The notes below the pieces were generated by a model. The model saw only the letters and a program-made list of their open reading frames with translations. It ran no database searches and was not told the DNA's origin. Both the position numbers and the translations under genes were made by a program. Of a DNA stretch of 64,000 bases, positions 1 to 10,701 are shown piece by piece (position 1 is the first letter of the stretch; every line of letters starts with the position of its first letter). Origin of the DNA: Trigonopsis variabilis (lineage: Eukaryota; Ascomycota; Trigonopsidomycetes; Trigonopsidales; Trigonopsidaceae); NCBI GenBank assembly GCA_003707065.3, contig PPXM03000004.1, positions 744,001-808,000 of the forward strand, given 5' to 3'.

Positions 1-1857
1 GGCCAGAAGCAGCTCACGAGCAGCATCTGCTACCCTAAAGACACAATCGACATCGCCCTTCAGCGCTCCACCGAGATTCTGAACTTCACGAATACGCAGT
101 TCAGGTCTCGAAGCAAGGAAAAAGTGGGCCAAGAGATCGATCACAACCGATAAAACAGGCGTAATTCCAATGATAGGCTCAAGAGGAATCACTGGTTTGA
201 CCAACGAATCTCGCGCACTGACAGTAACGGTAGACTGGATAGGCAAGTTAGTCACTATGAAGGATCCAACCTTGACCTGAGTTTGACAATCACCAACCCC
301 GTCCAACACTATGTTTGCCTTTCCGCGCAAGACTATCTCTCTGGCAAGCTCATCGAAGACCGTTCTGTCTGTAATGTGGATAGGAAGATCGGAGATAATC
401 GCGTTGACCTTGAGCCTTTGTCGGTTCTCATCGATAGCTTCAGCCTCACTTGTAGCATCCAGCCAGCTAGTCACAATCTTTCCAAAGGGCTTACCTTGGT
501 ATTTGGTCACCAAGTCAACTCTTAACTGATCCACTGAGACGTTCAAGTCAAAATGTTCGGGAAGATCAACCAAGGCCTCAACAATGGCACTTATCCTAGC
601 AGAACGAGGATTGAGAACGAATTCATCAAAAGCAACTGACTTCACTAAGTCACGCTCGATAGCAGCATAGTCGGCTAGTGACAAGGGTACGTTAACATCA
701 GACATGATATCAGCTATCCATGCCGGAACTTCATACACTGGTCCAAATGGAGGCTCCTGTTGAGAGGCGGCTGTTTCGTACTGGGGAGGTTGAAGTGATA
801 TCCAGACATTCAGAGGAGAGCCCGCGAGATAGTCCTCGAGGAGATTCTGAACGGGGTTTCCACAAGGGTTTTGGCCAACCTTTCCAATAATCGCTGCAAG
901 ACTGATATTTACAGCCATATTACTAGGGTCGAAGGGACCAGAATAAGCTTGAGTTGTAATAGGAATCAGATCTTCCGAGCACGACGCTTCGATTTTCCAA
1001 GCAAGAGCAGGCACTTTACCTAATTCCAATATAGGAGGCAAGTCAAATTCGACATGAGCATCCGTTGATAGAACTAAATGGTCCGAGGAAGAGTCTTCTT
1101 TGACGGAGAACTCTCCAATCTTGATAGAAAATGGTTTGTCTTCGCCGTATACTTGCAAAGGGAAAATCTTGCTGATAGACGTCCGAATAGGCAGTCGGTA
1201 GAAGGAAGATCTGGGAGTAGCTGTTAGATTGGCCTGTGCGGAGATTAAAAGAGGATCTGGTAGGTCTCCACCAAGATAGTCTCCAATTAAACGAGCGGCT
1301 AAGCCCGGTGATATACTAGCATTGACTCTCGACAGAACATCGATATCAGTAGGATCATTATCTTTGAGAGAAATTTCCAGAGTAGGCAATTTAGCATAAC
1401 CCAACGAGTCGTAGGTTGAAGATTCGTTCCACCATTCCTGCACAGCTACATGACTCCAAGTACTCTCAGATCGCACTCTTGATCCTGCTGCAAATGCCAG
1501 CCCCTTAGCCAAGACTCTCTTGGTCCGGCTTTGGACCCGACTATAATCAAAATGGACATCACCTTGGATTCGCACATCAATGGCTCCAGAAGCAGAGATA
1601 TGCTCAACCGAGGCCGTAGAGATATTGAAAACAAACGCATCTGTAAATGCATCTCTTGCTATAGCGACGCTAGCTGCCAATAAGATAACCAGCCACACAA
1701 GACCCTTGATAAGATAGAGGAAGAAAATGCCCCAGGCCACCGATTTTAGGACCTTTTTCCAATTCGATTTTGTCTTGGTCTCAGTTTTGGACCCACTCCG
1801 TCCATCTTCAGCGTCCCCTTGACGACTTGGAAGCAGAGGCTGCTCTTCTGGGTCCAT
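1..1857 (-). CDS. DUF3712-type vacuolar membrane protein, Tag1-like (partial at left edge)
   Basis: An uninterrupted frame of 619 codons runs from an ATG at 1857 to the window edge, so the C terminus is missing. I checked every in-frame triplet and found no stop. The N terminus has an acidic dileucine signal (EEQPLL, residues 4-9), the type read by AP-3 for vacuolar delivery. A polar stretch follows, then one strong hydrophobic segment at about residues 36-65. The rest is a long extracytosolic region of beta-rich repeats with many N-glycosylation sequons, resembling fungal DUF3712/AsmA-like proteins. These are often named pre-rRNA processing protein, and they include S. cerevisiae Tag1, a vacuolar membrane protein involved in ending autophagy. 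The topology and dileucine are seen directly. The family call comes from recall and the role is inference. No intron is visible. Confidence 0.6.
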   Translation of the reverse strand, partial: MDPEEQPLLPSRQGDAEDGRSGSKTETKTKSNWKKVLKSVAWGIFFLYLIKGLVWLVILLAASVAIARDAFTDAFVFNISTASVEHISASGAIDVRIQGDVHFDYSRVQSRTKRVLAKGLAFAAGSRVRSESTWSHVAVQEWWNESSTYDSLGYAKLPTLEISLKDNDPTDIDVLSRVNASISPGLAARLIGDYLGGDLPDPLLISAQANLTATPRSSFYRLPIRTSISKIFPLQVYGEDKPFSIKIGEFSVKEDSSSDHLVLSTDAHVEFDLPPILELGKVPALAWKIEASCSEDLIPITTQAYSGPFDPSNMAVNISLAAIIGKVGQNPCGNPVQNLLEDYLAGSPLNVWISLQPPQYETAASQQEPPFGPVYEVPAWIADIMSDVNVPLSLADYAAIERDLVKSVAFDEFVLNPRSARISAIVEALVDLPEHFDLNVSVDQLRVDLVTKYQGKPFGKIVTSWLDATSEAEAIDENRQRLKVNAIISDLPIHITDRTVFDELAREIVLRGKANIVLDGVGDCQTQVKVGSFIVTNLPIQSTVTVSARDSLVKPVIPLEPIIGITPVLSVVIDLLAHFFLASRPELRIREVQNLGGALKGDVDCVFRVADAARELLLA

Positions 1858-3548
1858 GAGTGATGACTTGCGGAGACTGAACGATGCGGTAGCGCCTCGA
1901 TGTCGTGGGTGGCCCAACACCGATGGCTTATTTTTTCTTTTTGGGTTTAATTATCACCAGCTTTCCTGTGATAGCACTAATTATTTCTACTTAACGCAAT
2001 CAAGGCATTCTCTAGAAAACTCTACACAGACCCTTAATTTTGATTGGGTGACGTGGAGATCAGGGTCCAGTGATCAGTCGTGGCCTCTAGTCGGCCGTCT
2101 ACCGATGAGACGATAGGTGCCATAATTCTATAACTTGTAAAAAAGCTTTAGCACAATTAATTCTGATGCCATGGCCCAACATATGATTGCCTTTGCTTCA
2201 ATTATCTGGAACGAGTCCAGCCTACGAAAGCCTACTCGAGCAGTTTGTCTCCGTTCGGCTAATGGGCCTTCCGAGTCAGTCACATGATCACTGATTGGGG
2301 CACAGGGCTAATACGCTACCGACCAGATCGTGTACCTTAAAGTGTATCACCCACAGGTTGTCTTATTTCTTGCAATATTGGAGGTTTAGCAATTGACTCT
2401 ATGCAGAATGATGCAATTTGAATCTGTGAAAGTGCTTTCTCGTCCTCGAAGTACGGTATGTTCAGTAAAGTCCCAATTATATAGTCATGATGTAGCTCTG
2501 TCTGCCTTGTAATGGCTGCCCTCCAGGAGAATAGTGAGCTCATCATGCTCCGGACATTGCTCAGCCGCTAGAGACGTCGAACGCAAGTAAATCATGTCTC
2601 GCTTGAGGTATAGCATATACCTGCAGACTAGATACAGAGTAGAAGAGTAAGTAAAAGATCGGTCTAGTCACTAGTAATAGGCAGAACTATGCAAGGCCTT
2701 GCGTAGTCATTTTCGCGGCCTGTGATCCTGACTTAAAAAGACAAAGACAGTGGCTAATGACGTTCAGACGTACAAAGTGATTTCTAAATCAGTCGTATAT
2801 GTTCTTAGAGCCATCTGTACTTGATATCAGAGTTTGTCGAATGGTCTCTACATATTACGTGCTCAGCATATTTCTTTCAAGATAGGAATTTTTGACTTTG
2901 CGTATCAAGTGAATAAGAGAAGAAAAACCTAGAAAAAATATTCTGAATATTGAAAAACCAAAACTAACTTGTCTTGACGATATTGCTATATCCTCCCTAC
3001 AGGCTAGTTAGGGAAAGATAGATCTTTGAGCCAATCTATAAACGACGCTCGGTGCTCGGTTTTCGTTCATCAGTAGCAAAGAATCGAACAGTTTCGGTAT
3101 CGCAGTTGTTACATTCATTCGTTTCGAGCTCTCGTATAACATGGAGAGGACTTCGTACCGACAGCAAAGACAGTTTGCTACGAAAGCACAAGTCCTACAG
3201 ACATACTCTTTAGACAAGTAAGAATGTGATTGGAAGGAATATAAAAGACCGTATTGTGGCTTCTCCTATAAATTCCGTCACGAAAGCTATAGAATAAGAC
3301 AACCAGGCTTCTTCACTGAGCAACTCGAACATAGGATCCAATATGGACAAGGACACTTATGGCATGAGTGCAATCAGGACGATCTCGTGCTACGACGGAA
3401 CTGACTCACCTTGGAAAAAAAGCTCGGTTGAGTCATATCTGTGTATCTGTAATTTCCCCAGCAACGGCCAATCCGGGCCTGAATACTTATCAGTCTTTTC
3501 AGACACGAGCCCAGTCTAGAGTGCCTGCCCTTGACCAGCAAGAAAATA
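1858..3548. other. Intergenic region, divergent promoters of the Tag1-like gene and OTC
   Basis: No supported gene lies in these 1.7 kb; open frames are short and do not resemble known proteins. A Cbf1/bHLH-like GTCACATG lies near 2279. A TATAAAAG lies at 3240-3247. Two Gcn4-type sites are listed separately. A 58-codon open frame (3343-3519) lies between the TATA-like element and the OTC start and could be an upstream ORF if the transcript starts that early. Confidence 0.5.
3402..3435. promoter_or_regulatory. Pair of Gcn4/CPC1-type sites upstream of OTC
   Basis: TGACTCA (3402-3408) and TGAGTCA (3429-3435) are both perfect matches to the Gcn4 consensus TGASTCA. They lie 114-147 bp before the OTC start codon. 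Arginine-biosynthesis genes are classic targets of general amino acid control in fungi, so context supports function. Binding has not been shown. Confidence 0.6.
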
Positions 3549-4640
3549 ATGTTGAATCACGTCTACAAAAAGATGTCGGCTTCAGTTGCCGGTAGTACCT
3601 CCCGAGCCTTTTCAACCTCGGGGGTTTCCCGGACAGCTATGCCTCGACATCTTCTAAAGATCTCCGATCTCAGCGAAAACGAGTTCAACTATCTCATTGA
3701 TTCGGCTTTGGCAGCCAAGAAGGCGTTCAAAACACCAGGGCCTCCTCAAAGCCCATATAAGGATGGATTGAGTGGTCGAACGTTGGCCTTATTGTTCTCC
3801 AAGCGATCTACTCGGACCCGGGTTTCGACTGAAGCAGCAATCACCTATTTAGGAGGCCAGCCGATGTTTCTTGGCCGAGACGATATTCAATTGGGTGTAA
3901 GTGGTTTGATTGATAGGAACGAGCAATAACACTAGGTCAACGAGACTATCTATGACTCCGCACGAGTAATCTCATCAATGACTTATGGGATTGTTGCCCG
4001 AGTTGGGCCTCATCAAGAGATCTTGGACATTGCCAACGCATCCTCTGTGCCCGTGATCAACGCTCTGTGTGAACTTTATCACCCCCTTCAGGCGATCGCT
4101 GATCTTGCAACGATCAAGGAGCGATTTGGCAAAACAGAGGGGTTAACTCTTGCATGGGTAGGCGACTCAAACAATATTATCAACGACCTGATGACTGCCT
4201 GTGCCAAGACTGGAATTTCGGTTCGAATCGCTACTCCTTCGTCCCATGCGATCGATCTCGACATCCTCGAGATCGCCCGTCAAGCAGCCGATCAACACAG
4301 CCAACAGCCCAAGATCCTCGTTACCAACGACCCCTTGGAGGCCGTCCAGGGAGCCGATATCATCGTCACCGATACCTGGGTCTCGATGGGCCATGAAGCC
4401 GAAAAGAAAAAGAGACTGGAAGAGTTTGCCGGGTTTCAGGTGACCATGGACTTGGCAGCTAAGGGTGGAGCCAACAAGGACTGGGTCTTTATGCACTGCT
4501 TACCCCGGAAACCAGAGGAAGTAGATGACGAGGTCTTTTACTCGGAGCGAAGTCTTGTTTTCACTGAAGCTGAAAACCGACTGTACGCCGCTATCGCTGC
4601 TCTTGAAACTTTTATCGTCAACAAAGGGCGCTTTGAGTGA
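3549..4640 (+). CDS. ARG3: Ornithine carbamoyltransferase, mitochondrial
   Basis: It makes citrulline from ornithine and carbamoyl phosphate in arginine biosynthesis. Two exons (3549-3896 and 3936-4640) separated by a 39-nt gtaagt...tag intron give 349 residues, normal for the family. The spliced join restores the family sequence around DIQLGVNET. The carbamoyl-phosphate loop STRTR is at about residue 88, HPLQ at about 165 and the ornithine-loop HCLP at about 303. The first 30 or so residues are rich in Arg, Ser, Thr and Ala without acidic residues (RAFSTSGVSRT), a likely mitochondrial presequence. I chose the ATG at 3549; another in-frame ATG follows 8 codons later. Two Gcn4-type sites upstream suggest general amino acid control. 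Confidence 0.95.
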
Positions 4641-5537
4641 TGATGTACATAACGCTTGAGACATTCTGTTTAACCGATTAATTAACATTTACAAAACAGT
4701 TGTGAGCGCTTTCGATCCCTGTTCTTGTAGCTGGTTTGATGTTTGCAGCCATCCCTATTCTTATGACTCAACCTGATGCCCACTCAGGCATCAATCTATT
4801 TGGGTACTATATCTTGCACTAGGACCACTTCGTTGTATGGTTGTGCAATCGACATTATGGGTTGCATACCTGATCGGGAAGTCTAAGAGTCGGGTTGGTT
4901 TGCACTAAGCAATCGAGGAATGAGGAGTTAATTCCAGGTCACACTTAGTTCACTCGTGTCAAGGGATCAAAGCAGTAGAAGACTCATTAGCGAGACCTCA
5001 AGCACCAGCCCAAGGAGAAGAATCTCCGAAAAGAGACTTCTAGCACCAGTATGCTTCTTCAGGTTTAGATATAACTATTTTACAAATAGTCACGTCATGA
5101 AATGGTTTGCACTCTCAGGCTGTTGTCCTGCCATCATGACGTTGAATCAGTGGCGTGACAAAAATGTGGGCTGACCGTTGAGCTCGGATAAGGTGATCGA
5201 ATGACAATAGGTCTAAACCGCAGTAAACACGGCAAAATCAAATCAAAACTTTTATATAGTCTAGTAGGAATGATGAGGAAAATATCTTGATGATTGGATT
5301 CTCCAAAAGTGCCCTTTGTCCAAGAGAAAACCTAGATGAAAATATGCCCAAAGCGGTAATCGCTTGGAAGATGGGGTGATCGAACTAGGAGAGCCTCATT
5401 GTGGAACGAGGCCGTGGGACCACTAAGAAAAGTGGTATTACATTTGTGTCCTGGGATTAATATATAAGGGGCAGGTGGTTTGCATTTTGTTCTCATCATC
5501 AATTCGATCTATCTCGTCTTCAATACAATCAAGAACA
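4641..5537. other. Intergenic region between OTC and the 65-residue protein gene
   Basis: I see no supported gene here. A small perfect hairpin (ACTATTT/AAATAGT, arms 7, loop 3) lies at 5074-5090. A TATATAAG element at 5461-5468 sits 70 bp before the next start codon and is a good TATA box for it. Confidence 0.5.
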
Positions 5538-5735
5538 ATGTTTTCTACTGTTGCTCGACGTGCTGCCTCTGCTGAATACCGCAACTGCATGAGATATACT
5601 GCACTCCATCAGCCTCCTACTCATAACTCTTTGATTTCACGTTATGGTTCTCAAACCTTGGTCTGGGGTTCAATCGCTGCTAGCTTCTTTGGATGGCCCG
5701 CTCTTTGGTATGAAGTCTCCAAGGGCAAAATATAA
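5538..5735 (+). CDS. Small putative mitochondrial membrane protein, 65 residues
   Basis: I do not recognise this protein. It starts MFSTVARRAASAEYR, an Arg/Ala/Ser-rich stretch typical of a mitochondrial presequence. After a Pro/His linker comes one hydrophobic segment (TLVWGSIAASFFGWPALW, about residues 40-57) and a short Lys-containing tail. Length and layout resemble small single-pass subunits of respiratory complexes or ATP synthase. I could not match it to COX7, COX8, COX9, QCR10 or ATP19 from memory. A TATATAAG lies 70 bp upstream and the start context (caagaacaATG) is A-rich. It is one exon, and the next gene (MIC12) converges on it and is also mitochondrial. Confidence 0.65.
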   Translation: MFSTVARRAASAEYRNCMRYTALHQPPTHNSLISRYGSQTLVWGSIAASFFGWPALWYEVSKGKI

Positions 5736-6217
5736 TCTACTGGGCCTTGTCCAGAGCTCATTTGCAATCAGAGGTTGTTCAGTGATGGATTCATGATATA
5801 TGATGTAATATTAAGGAATTTGAAACGTTTTCACATGGTATATCTTGACGTAGATTGCTTGCAACATTATCATATGAAGAGTATCGTCCCAGTGAGGGAC
5901 TTGAATCGGGTTTGGTATCGCTATATCTATTAAGGTAGGCCGATGCTCTTAAACATCACTGCGTTTAGATGAAAAATATCAGGGCCTGGCAATGGTCTTG
6001 TCGATTTAGATACTGGCATTTTTGTTTGCCTGATCGTGCACAAGCGACTCATTTGGACACACGAAATCGGTAATTCTAGTAAAGACACTGGATGTACAGC
6101 GACAACAGCAGCAAAAACTACTGTGAGACCCATGACTATGGATCCGTCATTACTTCCTCCTTCACGACAATATCTCTGAGCGATGTACTTTTCAGCATGA
6201 ATTCAAATTATACACAT
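5736..6217. other. Convergent 3' region between the 65-residue gene and MIC12
   Basis: This is shared downstream sequence of two convergent genes. I see no further gene, RNA or strong repeat. Confidence 0.5.
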
Positions 6218-6577
6218 CTAATTGCTTTCTCCCACAATTTTGCTCAAGATTGCTTGTCCATATCGTGACCAAGGAATTGAAAATAACCAACGAGACCCCC
6301 GTAACACTTCGTCATCCCAGAGATCTTTCATGGTCTCGGCTATGCTGTCTCGTTTCTCAAACTCAATCACTCTCGGTGCTTCATATGGACGACTTATGAT
6401 ATTGGTCAAGATCTTCTCTGTTTCTAGGTTGATCCGGTGAGCTTGGTCTGTCTTGGCCTTGATATGCTGACTCGACAAATAAATCGCAAATGTTGATAGT
6501 GTCGCACCTGCAGTCAGAGATAATCATTCCATTTTCTTTCAATCACCTGATAGAAACCCAATAAAACGACCTCCCAT
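6218..6577 (-). CDS. MIC12: MICOS complex subunit Mic12 (Aim5-like)
   Basis: Mic12 is a small inner-membrane subunit of the MICOS complex at crista junctions. Two exons (6577-6547 and 6507-6218) with a 39-nt intron give 106 residues, the same length as I recall for the yeast protein. Exon 1 starts MGGRFIGFL; joined to exon 2 it completes a single N-terminal membrane segment (about residues 5-22) ending IYLSSQH. The C-terminal signature is ETMKDLWDDEVLRGSRWLFS, which matches the yeast pattern of an ESIKDIWNEQ-like stretch followed by W-I/L-Y/F-S. The 5' splice site is a non-consensus gtgatt; the acceptor is ctgcag. Without splicing the membrane segment would be lost. It lies 124 bp downstream of the DDB1-like stop on the same strand. 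Confidence 0.85.
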
Positions 6578-6701
6578 GGCGCGCTTCCGGTTCCGTCAGC
6601 TTGATTGGTGATGGATGGTGGCTAAGAACGCTGACTACAAAGTGAACTGCACATATCCATTCTCCCAAATTCGGAACCACTTTTGCCCATTAATATACAT
6701 C

Positions 6702-9700
6702 TCATTGAATATAGCGCAATTCACATAGAGTTTCATCCAGTTTCTCCTGACTGGACACTAAATCGCCAAACACAGATATAAGTTCCCGACCAATTGCAGC
6801 CTGGTCTTCGGCACTCAAAGTAAAGTATAGATCAAGAATTTGACCATCTATCCATCTCCGACCGGCAAGTTCCTGTGCTTCCTTATTGTCATCCCACCTA
6901 TCCACATAAGAAGAGGTCGGAAAGTTGAACGAGTCTCGTTCCAGCTTTTTCTGTCCTCCAAGGACATTGATGAATGGCTCCAAGCGGGTCTGGAGAGTCT
7001 CATATAATGCCCGCCACCTGTAATCCACAGTCGCAAACAAATATATTCCTCCATCGCGGGTTCCTGCATAAGCCACCGGCGTCACCCCTTTGAGAGTTCG
7101 AGCCCTCGCTTGCTGCTCGGTCAACGGGATCATTTGATTCACCGATTGACCTAATTCCACTCGGCCTACTAATAAACCAGCTTCAGCTCTTGAACAGATA
7201 TCGTAATCAATCTGATACAGGGATACGAAGCCAGAATCATTTGAGATCAACGCTTCCTTACCCGTGTACAAAATGGGCGAGGTAGTGGGCCATTCAGGTT
7301 CCCGTATCCGACACTGGCTGCTGATTTTCGTAATTTTCCTATAAGATGACTTGGCAGAGACTGCGTTAGGCTCTCGTTCATAGCGAGCTATTGTGACAGA
7401 TCTCAATAAGTCGCTGACTGACACTACATCATCACGGAAAAACATGTAGCATGGAAATGAAGGCGACCGGAGTACAACATGTGAGCGCTCCAGGAATATC
7501 GTACAGTCAGAGCTGTACTCCTTTCTCACGTGAATTTGAAAGAGGACAACCAACTCGCCCACAGCTCCTATTGCAGCCCCACGGTCAATAGCGTAGATGG
7601 AATAAACGGGGTCAATAAGCGCGTTAGCAAAAACTTTTGAGAATGTATAGCCATTTTTGCCTTTGTTGACTTTGAGGACAATTATGCCTCCCTTGAGCTC
7701 ATCAGCTAGGTTTACTTCTTGCACTTCGCTAGTCGTGGCTCCAGACCCATCGTTCGGACGTCGGTGCTCATCACCTCCTTTTTTTCGTTTCCGACTCTCT
7801 TGGCCAATACCATCTCTACATAGCCCAACCAGGATAAAACTATGATTCCCAACCACCAAATTACTAAGGCAGAGTGCATGCTCTCCCACCTCAAACACAT
7901 ATTTTTCTGGCAGCATTTCATCATTGTCAAGGCTATATAATTGGAGAGTCGATAAGAGATCTCTATGCTCCTCATCAATTCCTTCATTAGATAAGACGCA
8001 TGCCACAGATGGATCTGACTTGAGCTGAGTCAGTCGCATCGATCCTCGGTCACATTCAACTGTCTTGACGTGCGCCATGTGTTCGAGCTGGATATCACCA
8101 ATGACAAGGGCATTTTGGCGAGCGTCATAGGCCACACACCGATGGGAAGATTCCTGACGACATATGCCAGCAATACACGACACCACGGGCATGTTCACTG
8201 TATTTAAGTTGATTGAATTATGGAATAACGAGATATAAGCGACGTTATCACCAACTGCTAGAAAGGCGTCATTGACGTGATAAAGCATAACAGGTTTCGA
8301 ACCCAAGAATGTACTCTTATGTAAAGAAAACCCAGGCTCTGAATCATTGGAAGTAAATATCCTAAGATCCCCATTAACCATACCAATAAGAATAGCAGAT
8401 GGCTTGAGTATTCGGAGGCTTCTCGGGATCGACTGATTATCGAATGTGTAGTCCTCTGATGACTGGCGAGATTGATTGTTAGGACTGGAAAGCGGAATTT
8501 CAAAAAGAAGCTCAAATGAAGGAAGGGAGTAAATTTGGACAACGCCGGACCAGAAACCAATAGCAAGAACGGAGTCATCAAAGATGTCCAGACAAGAGAT
8601 TTCGTTCGGGAAACTAAACCTAATAATTTCTTCCAACTCCGAATTAAAGACCGCTAGATCTTTGCGATTGGATCCCACAGCGAAAAGCTGGTTCCCAAAC
8701 GCAGAGAAAGCAGCCGATTGCACTGCGACTTCAACAGTCTTTTCAGTGTTAAACGCGATGATCTTATCTTTCAGTAGTTGTACATTAACACCGTTTGTCA
8801 GTATCCCGAAGCCAATGGTAGCAGAGGAAAAGTCAAAGGATAGGTAGGAATTCTGCTCTAGTGACACCTCGCTGCCAGCGCTAGGGTCGCTCAAGTCCTG
8901 GAGGCACAATATCGAGCTGGAATCCAAACTGGAGAGCAGCAACCTCTGTTTATCAATAATCCAAATATCGGAGACTGGAGGAAGACTCTCTTCTATTGAA
9001 AGAGATACGGCAAAGTTGAAGCCTACCCGAATGTGAGACAGATGCGAAGTCTGAAGGGAGCTTGGTGAACTGGAGGAAACTGTATAAAAGTTGGACACAA
9101 TATCAGATTGGACGAGTATCATGTCGTTAATTGGCGTAGTATTATCGAAAGAGTAGACCAGCTCCAATTGGGGCGGCTCTAAAGAGAAATTATACAACCC
9201 GGTAGGCCCGTTACTCGATGATATGAAAATATACCCGCCACTTATATGTATTATACTTGATGGAGGAGGAATGGTTCCAAGGTGAGTGACTTTAATAGAG
9301 GATAGGGAGTCTTCAGAGTGAGGAATAGAGTAATCAATGTGATAGAGATTTCCTCTCTCGCCGCCCACGATCATTTGGTCATCCCCGAAATAAGCATAGG
9401 CTAGTCCCTGTCCCAAATGAGGAACCCTTTCGACAAATTCCGAGGGTTTGGTATAATCAATGACAGCAACCCGGCCCCTACCAAAAACAAAAACGATATC
9501 TAAAATTGTTAAATTGGAAACGGATTATATACTCACCAGGGTTTTTATCGTGGGCTACGGCGTAGCGACCTTCAAAATTTAACCGGTGGCTTCGAAGTTC
9601 CTTTTTGATCCGAAAAGATTTATTTTTCTCCTGCGCTATCAGGTAAAAATGAACTGTTTTATTTGAAGGGTGGCACGCCACCAGCACGATGCGATCGGGG

Positions 9701-10314
9701 TCGTTCAAGATAACCAAAGAAGTATAGCTATAAGTATACCATTCAAGGAGGATAGTTGTTGACAGAGAATGACGACCTTCACTTTCGGCTCGACTGACTT
9801 GATGTACCACCACTAATGATTCTGAAAGGAACTCAAGAATAATCCGTTGGTAGGGATCAGCTAAAAGCTTGCTTAACCCTTGAGATCGGCTGAGGACAAC
9901 TTCGCTGCCTCGATCAATTGTCTCGCTGATTATTTGCTTTGTCTTGCTGTCATAAGACACAAGAAATAATTCCTCATTCATGCAACTGACCATAAGTGAC
10001 ATCAACGTTGATGCTTGCTGCCCTCGCCGTCGAGATTTCACAAGATGGTGATATGGTACTATGCTTACAATCCTTGAGCTCGTGTATAACGTATCAATCA
10101 TATTCATTCCCTCCATCGTAATATTATATATATCAATTCGGTTAGGTCGTGCCAAGATAAGTTGAGGTTCATCAGGTTGAAGAAAAGGTATTAAAAACGC
10201 CTTAATCACAGCTGTCGGAGGGTTTAATTCCTTAACATAAAGCGAGTCCTTATATAAAGGCAGCTTATGCTCCAGCCCTTTAATCATGAGCCCTTGTCCC
10301 GATGTCTCTGACAT
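6702..10314 (-). CDS. DDB1/CPSF-A superfamily beta-propeller protein (DDB1, Mms1 or Rik1-like)
   Basis: Two exons (10314-9537 and 9499-6702) separated by a 37-nt gtgagt...tag intron give 1,191 residues. The spliced join reads NPDIVFVFGRGRVAVIDY. The N terminus has the family pattern of a first propeller strand followed by ARPNRIDIYNI, matching the DDB1 motif around LLIAKNTRLEIY. The C terminus has the CPSF-A hallmark RWIDGQILDLYFTLS, equivalent to FIDGDLIESFL in DDB1, then a helical end. DDB1-type proteins are adaptors of CUL4 ubiquitin ligases; Mms1 and Rik1 are divergent fungal forms in replication repair and heterochromatin. RSE1 (SF3b130) shares the fold and length, so the subfamily is open. 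An acidic/basic low-complexity loop (KRKKGGDEHRR) interrupts the middle. Confidence 0.7.
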
Positions 10315-10701
10315 CTTGATCTGGCGCTAGGGATGATTCACGGGCCCGTTGCCAGCAAGCTGAAGTCAACATCAGAGCACGACAAGCCCCCAAGACAACT
10401 TCAAAGTTTCATAGTTTATGATGCAAGCGTCCAGGATAGAATGGCAGTTTGATTGAAGTACGTTGGATCATATGAGAAATTTTCTACTCTAAATGATTAC
10501 AGCTTTTAGGTTAGATCCTTCATGGTCCGAGCGAATCTCAGAATCTGGCAATTCTCCAGTCTCGTGAATCCACTTAGTCTCTGAAGTTTAGTTTTTTTCC
10601 TTCTCTGATTATACTCATGAGATTACCTAAATTACAGTTTTATACACAAAACAAGAGCAAGACATAATTCAAGCAAGTGTATAAAGACTGCTAGATTACA
10701 C
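10315..10701. other. Intergenic region between SF3a60 and the DDB1-like gene
   Basis: It holds the promoter of the DDB1-like gene and the 3' end of SF3a60, both on the minus strand. I see no gene or repeat. Confidence 0.5.

Noticed and set aside
1446-1652. Minus-strand 68-codon frame within the Tag1-like gene
   Set aside because: It is a shadow in another frame of the open 619-codon gene on the same strand.
3343-3519. Upstream open frame with a Cys-Asp...Trp-Lys pattern faintly like the arginine attenuator peptide
   Set aside because: Length is 58 codons and the conserved attenuator residues do not align without gaps; that peptide belongs to carbamoyl-phosphate synthase, not OTC.
5890-5910. 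Possible tRNA B-box (GATTCAAGTCC on the minus strand)
   Set aside because: The flanking bases cannot form a T stem and no acceptor or anticodon arm is visible.
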